DNA of 32,717 bases from the NCBI GenBank assembly GCA_900319705.1, contig ONPL01000011.1, positions 1 through 32,717 of the forward strand, in the 5' to 3' direction. This document shows positions 16,795 to 24,525 of this stretch, piece by piece (position 1 is the first letter of the stretch; each line of letters starts with the position of its first letter). Both the position numbers and the translations under genes were made by a program. The notes beneath the pieces were generated by a model. It ran no database searches and had not been told where the DNA came from. It worked only from the letters and a program-made list of their open reading frames with translations. Source of the DNA: an uncultured Pseudomonadota bacterium (GTDB lineage: Bacteria > Pseudomonadota > Gammaproteobacteria > Enterobacterales > Succinivibrionaceae).

Positions 16795-18084
16795 TCACAA
16801 CTGTTTGACAGCATTAAAACCTTTTTCAAGATCTGCAATGATATCGTCGATATGTTCCGTACCGATGGAAAGGCGAATGGTGTTCGGACGGATGTTCTGC
16901 TCCAGCAGTTCCTTTTCAGACAGCTGGGAATGGGTGGTTGAGGCAGGATGGATCACCAGACTCTTTACATCGGCAACATTGGCCAGCAGTGAGAAGATCT
17001 TAAGGTTATCAATAAATTTCCAGGCCTCCTTCTGACCGCCCTTTATGTCAAAGGTGAAAATAGAAGCACCGCCGTTAGGGAAGTATTTCCTGTAAAGTTC
17101 GTGATCCGGATGTTCAGGAAGAGAAGGATGATTTACCTTTTCAACCTGCGGATGGTTCTTCAGATATTCCACCACCCTGGCGGTATTCTGGGCATGACGT
17201 TCAAGTCTCAGGGAAAGTGTTTCAACCCCCTGAAGCAGCAGGAATGCGTTAAACGGGGAGATTGCCGCACCGGTATCACGCAGCAGAATTGCTCTTACAT
17301 AGGTTACAAAGGCGGCAGGGCCGGCGGCGTCAAAGAAGGATACACCGTGGTAGCTCGGGTTCGGATCGGCGATGTTAGGATATCTGCCGGATGCTCTCCA
17401 GTCAAATTTTCCGGAATCAACAATCACGCCGCCGAGGGTGGTGCCGTGACCGCCGATAAACTTGGTGGCTGAGTGCACTACAATATCGGCACCGTGTTCA
17501 ATCGGTCTGATCAGATACGGGGTTCCGAAAGTATTGTCAATAACCACCGGCAGACCGTGACGGTGGGCCAGCTGAGCAACCGCGTCAATATCAGGGATGT
17601 CGCTGTTAGGATTGCCGAGGGTTTCCAGGAAAACCGCACGGGTGTTTTCGGTAATGGCGCTCTCCACTTCTTCAAGATTATGAATATCAACAAAAGTGGT
17701 TTTTATTCCATAAAGCGGCAGAGTTTGGGCCAGCAGATTGGAAGTTCCGCCGTAAATGGTTTTCTGGGCAACGATGTGACCTCCGTCAGCAGCCAGAGCC
17801 TGAATGGTATAGGCGATCGCAGCGGCTCCCGATGCCACAGCCAGGGCTGCACTGCCTCCCTCCAGAGCAGCAATTCTCTTCTCCAGCACCTCCTGGGTGG
17901 AATTGGTCAGTCTGCCGTAAATATTACCGGCGTCAGTCAGGCCGAAACGGGCAGCTGCATGTTCACTGTTGTGAAACACATAGGAAGTGGTCTGGTAAAT
18001 CGGTACGGCACGTGAATCGGTAACCGGATCAGCCTGTTCCTGTCCTACATGCAACTGTAATGTTTCAAATCTGTAATCGCTCAT
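16795..18084 (-). CDS. metY: O-acetylhomoserine sulfhydrylase (MetY type)
   Basis: A 429-residue Cys/Met-metabolism PLP enzyme. It should convert O-acetylhomoserine (possibly O-acetylserine) plus a sulfur donor to homocysteine. Family signatures are [26 protein letters not shown], the PLP lysine K208 in [15 protein letters not shown], and [17 protein letters not shown], which is typical of MetY rather than cystathionine gamma-synthase. AAGGAG lies seven bases before the ATG. It is the first gene after the divergent regulatory region, with cysK next, so both are candidates for control by the Rrf2 protein. A second, more divergent paralogue lies at 27064-28404. Confidence 0.92.
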   Translation of the reverse strand: MSDYRFETLQLHVGQEQADPVTDSRAVPIYQTTSYVFHNSEHAAARFGLTDAGNIYGRLTNSTQEVLEKRIAALEGGSAALAVASGAAAIAYTIQALAADGGHIVAQKTIYGGTSNLLAQTLPLYGIKTTFVDIHNLEEVESAITENTRAVFLETLGNPNSDIPDIDAVAQLAHRHGLPVVIDNTFGTPYLIRPIEHGADIVVHSATKFIGGHGTTLGGVIVDSGKFDWRASGRYPNIADPNPSYHGVSFFDAAGPAAFVTYVRAILLRDTGAAISPFNAFLLLQGVETLSLRLERHAQNTARVVEYLKNHPQVEKVNHPSLPEHPDHELYRKYFPNGGASIFTFDIKGGQKEAWKFIDNLKIFSLLANVADVKSLVIHPASTTHSQLSEKELLEQNIRPNTIRLSIGTEHIDDIIADLEKGFNAVKQL

Positions 18085-18214
18085 GTTAAATCTCCTTGTG
18101 GAATTGTTTTCTCAAATCTTTTCGTCCGAAATACCCGGAACCTCAACTATAACTTTAAACTTTCCGGCGGCGGTCTCTGTTGTTTCGCCCCTGCACCGGA
18201 AGAACTTGTAATTA

Positions 18215-18300
18215 ATTTATAACCATTTACCCACCGTGTCAATAGGTTTTTATTTTTAATTTTTCTTGTTTTACCTATTTACCTTTGGGTATAATAGGTT
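18215..18300. promoter_or_regulatory. Divergent metY / Rrf2 promoter region with repeated ACCTATT boxes
   Basis: Plus strand (Rrf2): -10 TATAAT at about 18290-18295, with a weak -35 TTGTTT 18 bases upstream. The -10 overlaps an inverted repeat, ACCTATT (18272-18278) and AATAGGT (18293-18299). Minus strand (metY): TTGACA at about 18237-18242 with TATAAA or TAAATT as -10. A third AATAGGT overlaps this -35 (18241-18247), and AACCATTTACC (18221-18231) closely resembles ACCTATTTACC (18272-18282). Boxes of one sequence over both promoters suggest that one regulator, probably the Rrf2 protein, controls both directions. Confidence 0.6.
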
Positions 18301-18326
18301 GATTTTAAAAATTAACGGAGATAATT

Positions 18327-18764
18327 ATGATTTCAACCAGAGGAAGATACGCCATCCGCGTTCTTATAGATCTAGCTGAGCATGACAACGGCTGTTACAT
18401 CCCGCTCAAGGATATTGCAGCAAGGCAGGAGATTTCCAAAAAATATCTGGAAATAATTGTCAAGGATATGGTTGCCGGGAATCTGATCGTAGGAGCCAGC
18501 GGCAAAGGTGGCGGATACAAACTGTGCCGCAAACCGGAGGAATACATTATCGGAGATGTGCTCAAACTGATGGAGGAATCCCTCTCCTGCGTATCATGTC
18601 TTGAGGATAATCAGGCAATTGACTGCCCGCGCAAGAATGTATGCCGATCTCTTCCCATGTGGATCGAATACAATAAACTCATTCACAACTTTTTCTACAG
18701 CAAGAAGTTGAGCGATCTGGTAAAGGAACGCAGAGATATTCCTGCAGAAGCCCCGCAGATCTGA
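18327..18764 (+). CDS. Rrf2 family transcriptional regulator (CymR/IscR-like) with four Cys
   Basis: A 145-residue DNA-binding protein with the Rrf2 winged helix: MISTRGRYAIRVLIDLAEH at the start, IAARQEISKKYLEIIVKDM as recognition region and GGGYKL in the wing. The C-terminal half has C88, C91, C100 and C106. Rrf2 proteins use such Cys either to hold an FeS cluster (IscR, NsrR) or, as CymR with CysK, to report cysteine supply. The spacing here differs from the IscR Cx5Cx5C pattern, so cluster binding is uncertain. Divergence from metY-cysK and the shared promoter boxes suggest a sulfur regulator. GGAG precedes the ATG. It is the only well-supported plus-strand gene. Confidence 0.9.
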   Translation: MISTRGRYAIRVLIDLAEHDNGCYIPLKDIAARQEISKKYLEIIVKDMVAGNLIVGASGKGGGYKLCRKPEEYIIGDVLKLMEESLSCVSCLEDNQAIDCPRKNVCRSLPMWIEYNKLIHNFFYSKKLSDLVKERRDIPAEAPQI

Positions 18765-18948
18765 GAAAACTTATCCGTTCAGTCTGTCATTCCATGTCTC
18801 GGGATCTGTCCTAAAATCCCGGACATCTTCAACTCTACACATCCCAGAATATCAAACCCAAACTACGGATGCCCGTCAATTCATCCACATGCTGATCTTT
18901 GAGTCTTCACGCGCTCAGTGATACAGTTCCGGAAGATGAACCCGCCGA

Positions 18949-18979
18949 CAAAAAACCGCGGAAACTTAAGTTTCTGCGG
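18949..18979 (-). terminator. Rho-independent terminator of the encapsulin-sulfur operon
   Basis: A compact hairpin, CCGCaGAAACTTAAGTTTCcGCGG on the minus strand (plus-strand 18956-18979), is followed by six T residues (plus-strand A run 18950-18955). The stem is nearly perfect over 12 bases. It is about 70 bases after the stop of the TusA-like gene and marks the end of the operon. Confidence 0.88.
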
Positions 18980-19050
18980 TAAAACACAACTTAGGATATT
19001 ATTAGAATAATATTATTGAAAAAAAACTAGCAGTTGACTTCTTAGTCTTA

Positions 19051-19302
19051 TCATTCCTCGTTTTTTCTGATGAACAGTTCAAAGGTACCGTCGGAGTTGT
19101 CGGTGATTTTCAGTACTTCATGACCTTCCTCCCTGACACTTCTCGGAACATTCTGGATCGGCTCCCCGTCATTGAGATGAACCTGCAGGATCTGGCCGTT
19201 TTCAAGTTCATCAAGCGCAACCTTGGTTTTAACAAAGGTGATCGGGCAGTTCACATCCGTGATATCTATACGCTCATCCGGAGTAAATTCTGTTTCTGAC
19301 AT
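19051..19302 (-). CDS. TusA/SirA-like sulfurtransferase
   Basis: An 83-residue protein with the TusA fold signature: ITDVNCPITFVKTKVALDEL places the conserved Cys-Pro at C19-P20, then LNDGEPIQNVPRSVREEGHEV. TusA-like proteins accept a persulfide from cysteine desulfurase on this Cys and pass it on. As last gene of an operon containing a desulfurase and two sulfur-carrier systems, it is a good candidate for the relay from the encapsulated desulfurase to the activating enzymes. AAGGAG is seven bases before the ATG. It starts 42 bases after the JAMM gene. Confidence 0.9.
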   Translation of the reverse strand: MSETEFTPDERIDITDVNCPITFVKTKVALDELENGQILQVHLNDGEPIQNVPRSVREEGHEVLKITDNSDGTFELFIRKNEE

Positions 19303-19344
19303 TGTGGTCTCCTTATGTATGGTAGCAGTTACCGTTATATTTTT

Positions 19345-19788
19345 TCAGTTATTCAGATCATCTGTAATAATCAGTTCCTCTTTTCTTGCCGTGCGGTTCT
19401 CACCAGTTCCTTCGACATGGAACCCGTTGAGAACAGGATTTTCTCTGTCGGCAAGTGAAAGGATCAGATAGCTGGCACGGCTGTCATTTGCCCATCTGAG
19501 ATCCTCCTGAGAGGGGCGGGACGGGGTCTCCGGATGTGAATGCCAGTTGCCCAGCGGGGTCAGCTTGTTTGCCCGCATATCCTTCACCGCAGCCAGATGC
19601 TCCGCCGGATCTATGGAAAAATGCTCATTGGTATGATCAATATTGGTCAGAAGGTAAACCTTGCTGATCACTCTGAGCCCGTCATCCGTATCATATCCCG
19701 CAATCAGACCGCAGGCTTCATCCGGCAGTTCGGCCTCGGCATGGCGGCGGATTTTTTCAAAATCACTTCTTGAAATGGTTATTTTCAT
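19345..19788 (-). CDS. JAMM/MPN+ metalloprotease (Mec/HcyD type)
   Basis: A 147-residue zinc peptidase. The JAMM motif is complete: E24 (PDEACG), H83 and H85 (WHSHP), S93 and D96 (RPSQED). In Mycobacterium, Mec releases cysteine from the CysO-cysteine adduct; in Wolinella, HcyD trims the HcyS carrier; in the quinolobactin pathway, QbsD removes a C-terminal dipeptide from QbsE. The protein should therefore either trim the tail of the carrier encoded two genes upstream or free product from it. AAGGAA is eight bases before the ATG. It lies 19 bases after the E1-like gene. A second JAMM protein is at 26583-27074. Confidence 0.92.
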   Translation of the reverse strand: MKITISRSDFEKIRRHAEAELPDEACGLIAGYDTDDGLRVISKVYLLTNIDHTNEHFSIDPAEHLAAVKDMRANKLTPLGNWHSHPETPSRPSQEDLRWANDSRASYLILSLADRENPVLNGFHVEGTGENRTARKEELIITDDLNN

Positions 19789-19807
19789 ACTGCAGTTTCC
19801 TTACAGA

Positions 19808-20617
19808 TTAATGTTTCAGTTCACACACAGCCTGCTCATAATCGATAAGTTCGGTAATCGTAGGATGATCGGAACAAACCGCACATCCATCCCCTCTTGG
19901 AGGAAGCTTGATCTTGTGGAACTCCATTTTAAGTGCATCGTAGGTAAGAAGATAACCTACCAGCAGTTCACCTACACCGGTGATATACTTGACCGCCTCC
20001 ATCGCCTGCAGTGAACCGATCACTCCGCCCATGGCTCCGATCACTCCGGCCTGCTTACAGGTTGGAACAGCATCCTTTGGAGGCGGCTCCTTGAAAATAC
20101 AGCGGTAGCACGGACCTTTACCGGGAACAATGGTGGTCAGCTGTCCTCTGAATCTGATAATTCCGGCATGACTGAAAGGTTTCCCCGCCATTACACAGGC
20201 ATCATTGATCAGAAACTTGGCCGGAAAATTATCGGTGCCGTCGATAATGAAATCATATTCGCGCACCAGTTCCAGAATATTGGAGCTGTCCACAAAATCC
20301 TCATAGGTGTTTACCACAATATCCGGATTGATATCCTTCATGGTCTGGGCTGCCGAAATCACCTTCTTGACCCCGAGATCCTTGGTGGTATGAATAACCT
20401 GACGCTGCAGATTTGACAGATCCACCACATCGGCATCAACGATCCCGATGGTTCCCACACCGGCAGCCGCAAGATATAGTGCCGCAGGGGAGCCGAGACC
20501 GCCGGCCCCGATAATCAGAACTTTTGAGTTCAGAAGTTTTTTCTGCCCCTTCACCCCGATCTCACTGAGCAGAATGTGTCTTGAATACCGTTCAAGCTGC
20601 TCATTAGTAAACGCCAT
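19808..20617 (-). CDS. E1-like adenylyltransferase (MoeB/ThiF/HcyF family)
   Basis: A 269-residue enzyme that adenylates the C-terminal Gly of a ubiquitin-like sulfur carrier. The ATP site GAGGLGSPAA is at about 38-47, the catalytic Asp lies in IIDGTDNF, the conserved Cys is C187 (VPTCKQAG), and the structural zinc site is intact (C170, C173, C245, C248). The start is set at the ATG at 20617 because GGAGG lies eight bases before it; the frame is open further upstream but without a usable start signal. The first 14 bases overlap the carrier gene, so the two are translated together, which makes that carrier its likely substrate. It has no rhodanese domain, unlike the fusion at 24526-25986. Confidence 0.93.
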   Translation of the reverse strand: MAFTNEQLERYSRHILLSEIGVKGQKKLLNSKVLIIGAGGLGSPAALYLAAAGVGTIGIVDADVVDLSNLQRQVIHTTKDLGVKKVISAAQTMKDINPDIVVNTYEDFVDSSNILELVREYDFIIDGTDNFPAKFLINDACVMAGKPFSHAGIIRFRGQLTTIVPGKGPCYRCIFKEPPPKDAVPTCKQAGVIGAMGGVIGSLQAMEAVKYITGVGELLVGYLLTYDALKMEFHKIKLPPRGDGCAVCSDHPTITELIDYEQAVCELKH

Positions 20618-20822
20618 AACTGCCACCTCCCATAAAATACAGGAATTCAACTTCATCACCGTCATTAAGGATAGCCGTTGCAAAAGTTTCCTGTTTCACG
20701 AATTCCCCGTTCACAGATACTGTCACATACTGCGGTGTTTCAACCTTTTCAATTTCAATCAGCTGCTGAACCGTAATTCCGTCAGCAACTTCCTTTCTCT
20801 TTCCTGCAACAGATATAAACAT
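20604..20822 (-). CDS. ThiS/HcyS-like sulfur carrier protein with a tail after Gly-Gly
   Basis: A 72-residue ubiquitin-like carrier (MFISVAGKRKEVADG at the start, LNDGDEVEFLYFMGGG near the end). Such proteins carry sulfur as a C-terminal glycine thiocarboxylate. Gly65-Gly67 is followed by five further residues (SYGVY), so the glycine is not free and the protein would need trimming; a JAMM protease is encoded two genes downstream. The DNA for the tail also forms the ribosome binding site (GGAGG) and start codon of the E1-like gene. The ATG at 20822 has AAAGGAA eight bases upstream and is preferred to an in-frame TTG at 20846. The 'FLYFMGGG' end looks closer to HcyS-type carriers than to thiamin ThiS. 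Confidence 0.9.
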   Translation of the reverse strand: MFISVAGKRKEVADGITVQQLIEIEKVETPQYVTVSVNGEFVKQETFATAILNDGDEVEFLYFMGGGSYGVY

Positions 20823-20855
20823 ATATGTTATTCCTTTATTTTTCAATTATTTAAA

Positions 20856-21815
20856 CTAAATTATATAGAACCACTGGTTTCCCGGTTTTACCTCTTCAAT
20901 CTGCAGTCTGTGATCGGAGGTCTGGTATTCCATTTCAGGATTCTTTACCCTGACCTTGGTATTGGCTGGAACCGATGATGTTATAAATGTATTACCACCG
21001 ATCACCGTATTATTTCCAATCACGGTCTCCCCTCCCAGAATGGAGGCACCCGCATATATGGTTACATTATCACCGATGGTAGGATGACGCTTGAATCCGG
21101 AGAGCTTCTGCCCTCCCCTGGTGGAAAGCGCCCCGAGGGTCACCCCCTGGTATACTTTCACATTTTTGCCAATAATCGCAGTCTCCCCGATTACGATCCC
21201 GGTACCGTGATCTATAAAGAAACCGGCACCGATGGTGGCACCAGGGTGAATGTCTATCCCTGTTCTGGCATGTGCAAATTCGGTCATCAGTCTCGGAATG
21301 ACCGGCACTCCCAAAAGATACAGTTCGTGGGCAAGGCGGTACACCGTACCGGCGGTAAGCCCCGGGTAAGCAAGAATTATCTCCTCAAGGCTTCCTGCAG
21401 CCGGATCACCGTCAAATGCTGCAAGAAGGTCGGTTTCCACCAGCGCCCGCACCTGCGGAAGTCTTCTGAAAAACTCACTGCAGATCCGGAAACTGTCTTT
21501 TTTCCTAATCTCCTCAGGTTTGGTACCGCGCTCCTTACCGAAGTCAAGAGCCTTTACCACCAGCTTGTTAAGATGATAAAAAACATTTTCTACCGTCACG
21601 GCTACCGAATGCTGCCGGTTGTAAATTTTAATATTGCGATCCTTGTAATAACCGGGATATACAATCCCGAACAGTTCAGTTACGAGATCATAAACCTCCT
21701 GCCGGTCCGGCTTACTGTAGAAATCCGGATCATCTATGTGTTTGGTGCTGTTGAGATCCGCCACCACAATCCGTACCAGCTCATCAAGCGCGTGGATTTT
21801 TTCTTCATCTATCAT
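20856..21815 (-). CDS. cysE: Serine O-acetyltransferase (EpsC-like, encapsulin-associated)
   Basis: A 319-residue serine acetyltransferase that makes O-acetylserine, the cysteine synthase substrate. The C-terminal left-handed beta-helix is clear: HPGATIGAGFFIDHGTGIVI with the catalytic His, then GETAIIGKNVKVYQGVTLGA and GASILGGETVIGNNTVIGG. The N-terminal half is helical. It is longer than E. coli CysE (273 residues), as in the EpsC-like form known beside family 2A encapsulins. The ATG at 21815 has GGAG six bases before it; a GTG at 21845 falls inside the hairpin at 21836-21868 and is unlikely. The gene follows the desulfurase by 75 bases. Confidence 0.9.
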   Translation of the reverse strand: MIDEEKIHALDELVRIVVADLNSTKHIDDPDFYSKPDRQEVYDLVTELFGIVYPGYYKDRNIKIYNRQHSVAVTVENVFYHLNKLVVKALDFGKERGTKPEEIRKKDSFRICSEFFRRLPQVRALVETDLLAAFDGDPAAGSLEEIILAYPGLTAGTVYRLAHELYLLGVPVIPRLMTEFAHARTGIDIHPGATIGAGFFIDHGTGIVIGETAIIGKNVKVYQGVTLGALSTRGGQKLSGFKRHPTIGDNVTIYAGASILGGETVIGNNTVIGGNTFITSSVPANTKVRVKNPEMEYQTSDHRLQIEEVKPGNQWFYII

Positions 21816-21835
21816 TACATTCTCCGGACTTTCAC

Positions 21836-21868
21836 TAAAAGGCACGGTTTTCCGATAGTTCCGTGCCT
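21836..21868 (-). terminator. Terminator-like hairpin inside the operon, between desulfurase and serine acetyltransferase
   Basis: On the minus strand AGGCACGG (21861-21868) pairs perfectly with CCGTGCCT (21840-21847), an 8-bp GC-rich stem with a 13-base loop, followed by TTTT (21836-21839). It begins 23 bases after the desulfurase stop. The short T run suggests partial termination or a processing/stability element, which would give more encapsulin and cargo mRNA than mRNA for the six downstream-encoded biosynthetic functions. Confidence 0.65.
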
Positions 21869-21890
21869 GCTTGACATAAGCGACTGAAAA

Positions 21891-23522
21891 CTAGGCAAAA
21901 GTTCTCAGCGCACGCACCAGTGCGTCAATGTCACTCTCCGAGTTGTAGATCCCCAGAGTAGGTCTTACCGTACTTTCATAACCGAAATGTCTGAGCACCG
22001 GCTGGGCGCAGTGATGTCCGGTACGAACGGCGATCCCGTAGGAGTCAAGTCTCTGTCCAACCTCCTCGTCGGAATGTCCCGCCAGTTTGAACGCAAGGGC
22101 GGATGCCTTGTTGTCTGCGGTCCCCACCAGGGTAATCCCGGGAACACTCCTGAGTTCTCTTAACGCATACTGAAGAAGTTCATGCTCACGTCTGAACACA
22201 CACGGCATACCGATCCCGGAAAGATAATCGAGAGCCGCACCAAGCCCAACCGCATCGGCAATGCTGCCGGTACCGGCTTCGAACTTGTTCGGAACATCGT
22301 TGTAGATGGTACGTTCAAAGGTTACATCCCTGATCATGTTGCCGCCTCCGTGGTACGGTTCGGCCGCACGTAAAAGTTCCTTCTTGCCGTATACCACGCC
22401 GATCCCGGTAGGAGCATAAATTTTATGTCCGGAGAATACGAAGAAATCCGCATCCCACGCACTTACGTTTACCGGAATATGGGCAACAGACTGAGCTCCG
22501 TCAATCAGAATTCTGACGCCGTGACGGTGGGCAATCGCAATGAGTTCCTCAACCGGGGTTACGGTTCCCAGAACATTGGATACATGGGTTACCGACACAA
22601 ATTTTGTTCTTGGAGAGAACAGCTTTTCATATTCGCCCAAAAGCAGCTGTCCGGTTTCATCACAAGGAATAACCTTGATTACCGCTCCGGTCTGCTGGGC
22701 AATAAGCTGCCACGGAACAATATTCGCATGATGCTCCAGGATCGAAACAATTATTTCATCGCCTGGTTGCAGCTGCGGACGCACATAGGCATTTGCCACA
22801 AGATTGATCGCCTCGGTGGTGCCGCGGACAAACACAATCTCCTCTCTGGAGGATGCTCCGATGAAATTTCTGACAATATCCCTTGCATTCTCGTAGGCAT
22901 CGGTGGATCTTGCAGCCAGGGTATGAGCACCGCGGTGCACATTGGAATTCTCATAACGGTAGTAATGGGAAATTCTGTCTATAACCTGCTGGGGACGCTG
23001 GGTGGTGGCTCCGTTGTCCAGCCACACCAGCGGGTAACCGTTGATCTTCTCCGACAGTATTGGAAAATCACTGCGGATCTGGCCAAGGGTTTTAGTACCG
23101 ATCCGGATCCCGTCCTCAGAAGTACCGTGGGAAACTGCAGAAGCAGTCACTGCCTCTGACTGTGCCTGCTCTCTGCCCTGATTTTCCAACGCTTCGGCCT
23201 GCTCGGCAGACAGTACTTTCGGAGCATAACCTGTATTCTGAGCGGTTCCGGCAGACTGTTCCGGCTGACTTGGATAGTCAAACGGATGTTCCCAGTCAAA
23301 ACCGCCGGCAGATCCGGCCGCAGAACTTAGCTGTGCATTCTGCGATACCGCTTCATAACCCTGGGCCGGGACCGGAGCGGCTGCAGCTTCAGCTTCAGCC
23401 GACTGCCCGTAGATATCCCCGGTCAGATCAGGGAAGAGCTGATTGGCAAGAGCACTCAGTTGCGCAGCCGACGGCACCCCGGCAAGCTGCTCGAATGATC
23501 CTGTCTGATTAGTCGTAGTCAT
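21891..23522 (-). CDS. Cysteine desulfurase with long disordered N-terminal cargo domain (encapsulin cargo)
   Basis: A SufS-type (group II) PLP enzyme of 543 residues that takes sulfur from cysteine as a persulfide and leaves alanine. The catalytic part starts near residue 145 (TLGQIRSDFPIL): H264/H265 in ILEHHANIVPW, PLP lysine K367 in FSGHKIYAPTG, catalytic C505 in RTGHHCAQPVL. The first ~140 residues are rich in Ala, Gln, Ser, Gly and Glu, look disordered, and carry two more conserved-looking islands, QLSALANQLFPDLTGDIYG (21-39) and FDWEHPFDYP (75-84). In family 2A encapsulins such an extension loads the enzyme into the shell. Start ATG 23522, overlapping the encapsulin gene by 14 bases; in-frame upstream non-ATG starts are possible. 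Confidence 0.95.
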   Translation of the reverse strand: MTTTNQTGSFEQLAGVPSAAQLSALANQLFPDLTGDIYGQSAEAEAAAAPVPAQGYEAVSQNAQLSSAAGSAGGFDWEHPFDYPSQPEQSAGTAQNTGYAPKVLSAEQAEALENQGREQAQSEAVTASAVSHGTSEDGIRIGTKTLGQIRSDFPILSEKINGYPLVWLDNGATTQRPQQVIDRISHYYRYENSNVHRGAHTLAARSTDAYENARDIVRNFIGASSREEIVFVRGTTEAINLVANAYVRPQLQPGDEIIVSILEHHANIVPWQLIAQQTGAVIKVIPCDETGQLLLGEYEKLFSPRTKFVSVTHVSNVLGTVTPVEELIAIAHRHGVRILIDGAQSVAHIPVNVSAWDADFFVFSGHKIYAPTGIGVVYGKKELLRAAEPYHGGGNMIRDVTFERTIYNDVPNKFEAGTGSIADAVGLGAALDYLSGIGMPCVFRREHELLQYALRELRSVPGITLVGTADNKASALAFKLAGHSDEEVGQRLDSYGIAVRTGHHCAQPVLRHFGYESTVRPTLGIYNSESDIDALVRALRTFA

Positions 23523-24468
23523 AATATTCACCAACCTCTACATCTTCCAGAACCGCAATTGCATCATCAGCCAGAATAGCTGCAGAGCAGTACAGTGACA
23601 ACAGATATGAGGCAACACCCTTGTCATCAATACCGCGGAAACGTACCGAAAGTCCTCTTGAGTGTTCATTCTTGAGGCCGGCCTGGAACAGACCGATAAC
23701 ACCGCGTTTTGCTTCACCGGTTCTTACCAGCAGAATATTGGTTTTACCGCTCTGGGAGGTAGGATTCTTCAGACCGTCAACCAGCAGTTTATCTGTAGGG
23801 ATAATAGGGATGCCTCTCCAGGTGAGGAAGGTACCGCCGGAAATATTAACCACTACCGGAGGAACTCCTCTCTTGGTGCATTCTCTTTCAAAGGCAGCGA
23901 TAGCTCTTGGATGAGCCAGGAAGAATGAAGGTTCCTTCCATACCTTGGTAATAAGTTCATCAAGATCATCAGGGGTCGGAGCTCCGTTTCTGGTCTGGAT
24001 CCTCTGGGAATCTGCAATATTTTTCAGCAGACCGTAGTCATCATTGTTGATCAGCTGGCTTTCCTGACGTTCTCTCAGAGATTCAATTGCAAGAGAAAGC
24101 TGTTCCTGAACCTGATCATACGGAGAACTGTAAACATCCTCGATTGCAGTATTTACGTTGATGATGGTTGAAATTGAATTGAGCTGATACTCACGAGGTT
24201 CTGTTTCATATTCCACATAACCTTCCGGAATAATATCGGACTTTTTGGTCTGACTGCACAGAACATCAAGCGGAGTATCACCCTCCACCACCTTGTTCAC
24301 TCTGAAGATCCCGGTTTCAAGACCTTTGAATTCCAGGAATTTTGTCAGCCACTTCGGTGTCAGAGAGCCGAACTGCGGTCTGGTTTTGGTCACATTGGCC
24401 AGATTATATGCAGCGGCCTTGCCGAGAGCATTGATCTGGGTATTTTTCTGGTTTTCATTTGATGACAT
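23509..24468 (-). CDS. srpI: Family 2A encapsulin shell protein (SrpI-like)
   Basis: A 319-residue HK97-fold protein that self-assembles into a nanocompartment. It matches, from memory, the Synechococcus SrpI family nearly throughout: TKTRPQFGSLTPKWL, then GIFRVNKV, EPREYQLNSISTIINVNT, YSSPYDQVQEQLSLAIESL, NGAPTPDDLDELITKVWKEP, FFLAHPRAIAAFERECTKRG, FLTWRGIPIIPTDKL, LSVRFRGIDDKGVASYLLSL, and AILADDAIAVLEDVEVG. The length fits family 2A; there is no cyclic-nucleotide-binding insertion as in family 2B. AGGAG lies eight bases before the ATG. The desulfurase gene overlaps its end by 14 bases, giving coupled shell and cargo synthesis. Characterised relatives enclose cysteine desulfurase, respond to sulfur starvation, and in one case store sulfur. 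Confidence 0.96.
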   Translation of the reverse strand: MSSNENQKNTQINALGKAAAYNLANVTKTRPQFGSLTPKWLTKFLEFKGLETGIFRVNKVVEGDTPLDVLCSQTKKSDIIPEGYVEYETEPREYQLNSISTIINVNTAIEDVYSSPYDQVQEQLSLAIESLRERQESQLINNDDYGLLKNIADSQRIQTRNGAPTPDDLDELITKVWKEPSFFLAHPRAIAAFERECTKRGVPPVVVNISGGTFLTWRGIPIIPTDKLLVDGLKNPTSQSGKTNILLVRTGEAKRGVIGLFQAGLKNEHSRGLSVRFRGIDDKGVASYLLSLYCSAAILADDAIAVLEDVEVGEYYDYD

Positions 24469-24525
24469 TTAAATATCTCCTAATAACAATAACAAAAACA
24501 TAGCGCTTGATGAAAAGTTCGGACT

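Noticed and set aside
18800..18821. Hairpin CGGGAT...ATCCCG after the Rrf2 gene as its terminator
   Set aside because: The stem is only six to seven base pairs and no T run follows on the plus strand.
19808..20617. The stand-alone E1-like enzyme as ThiF of thiamin synthesis
   Set aside because: No thiG, thiH or other thiamin genes are near; overlap with the tailed carrier and a JAMM protease points to thiocarboxylate amino-acid synthesis instead.
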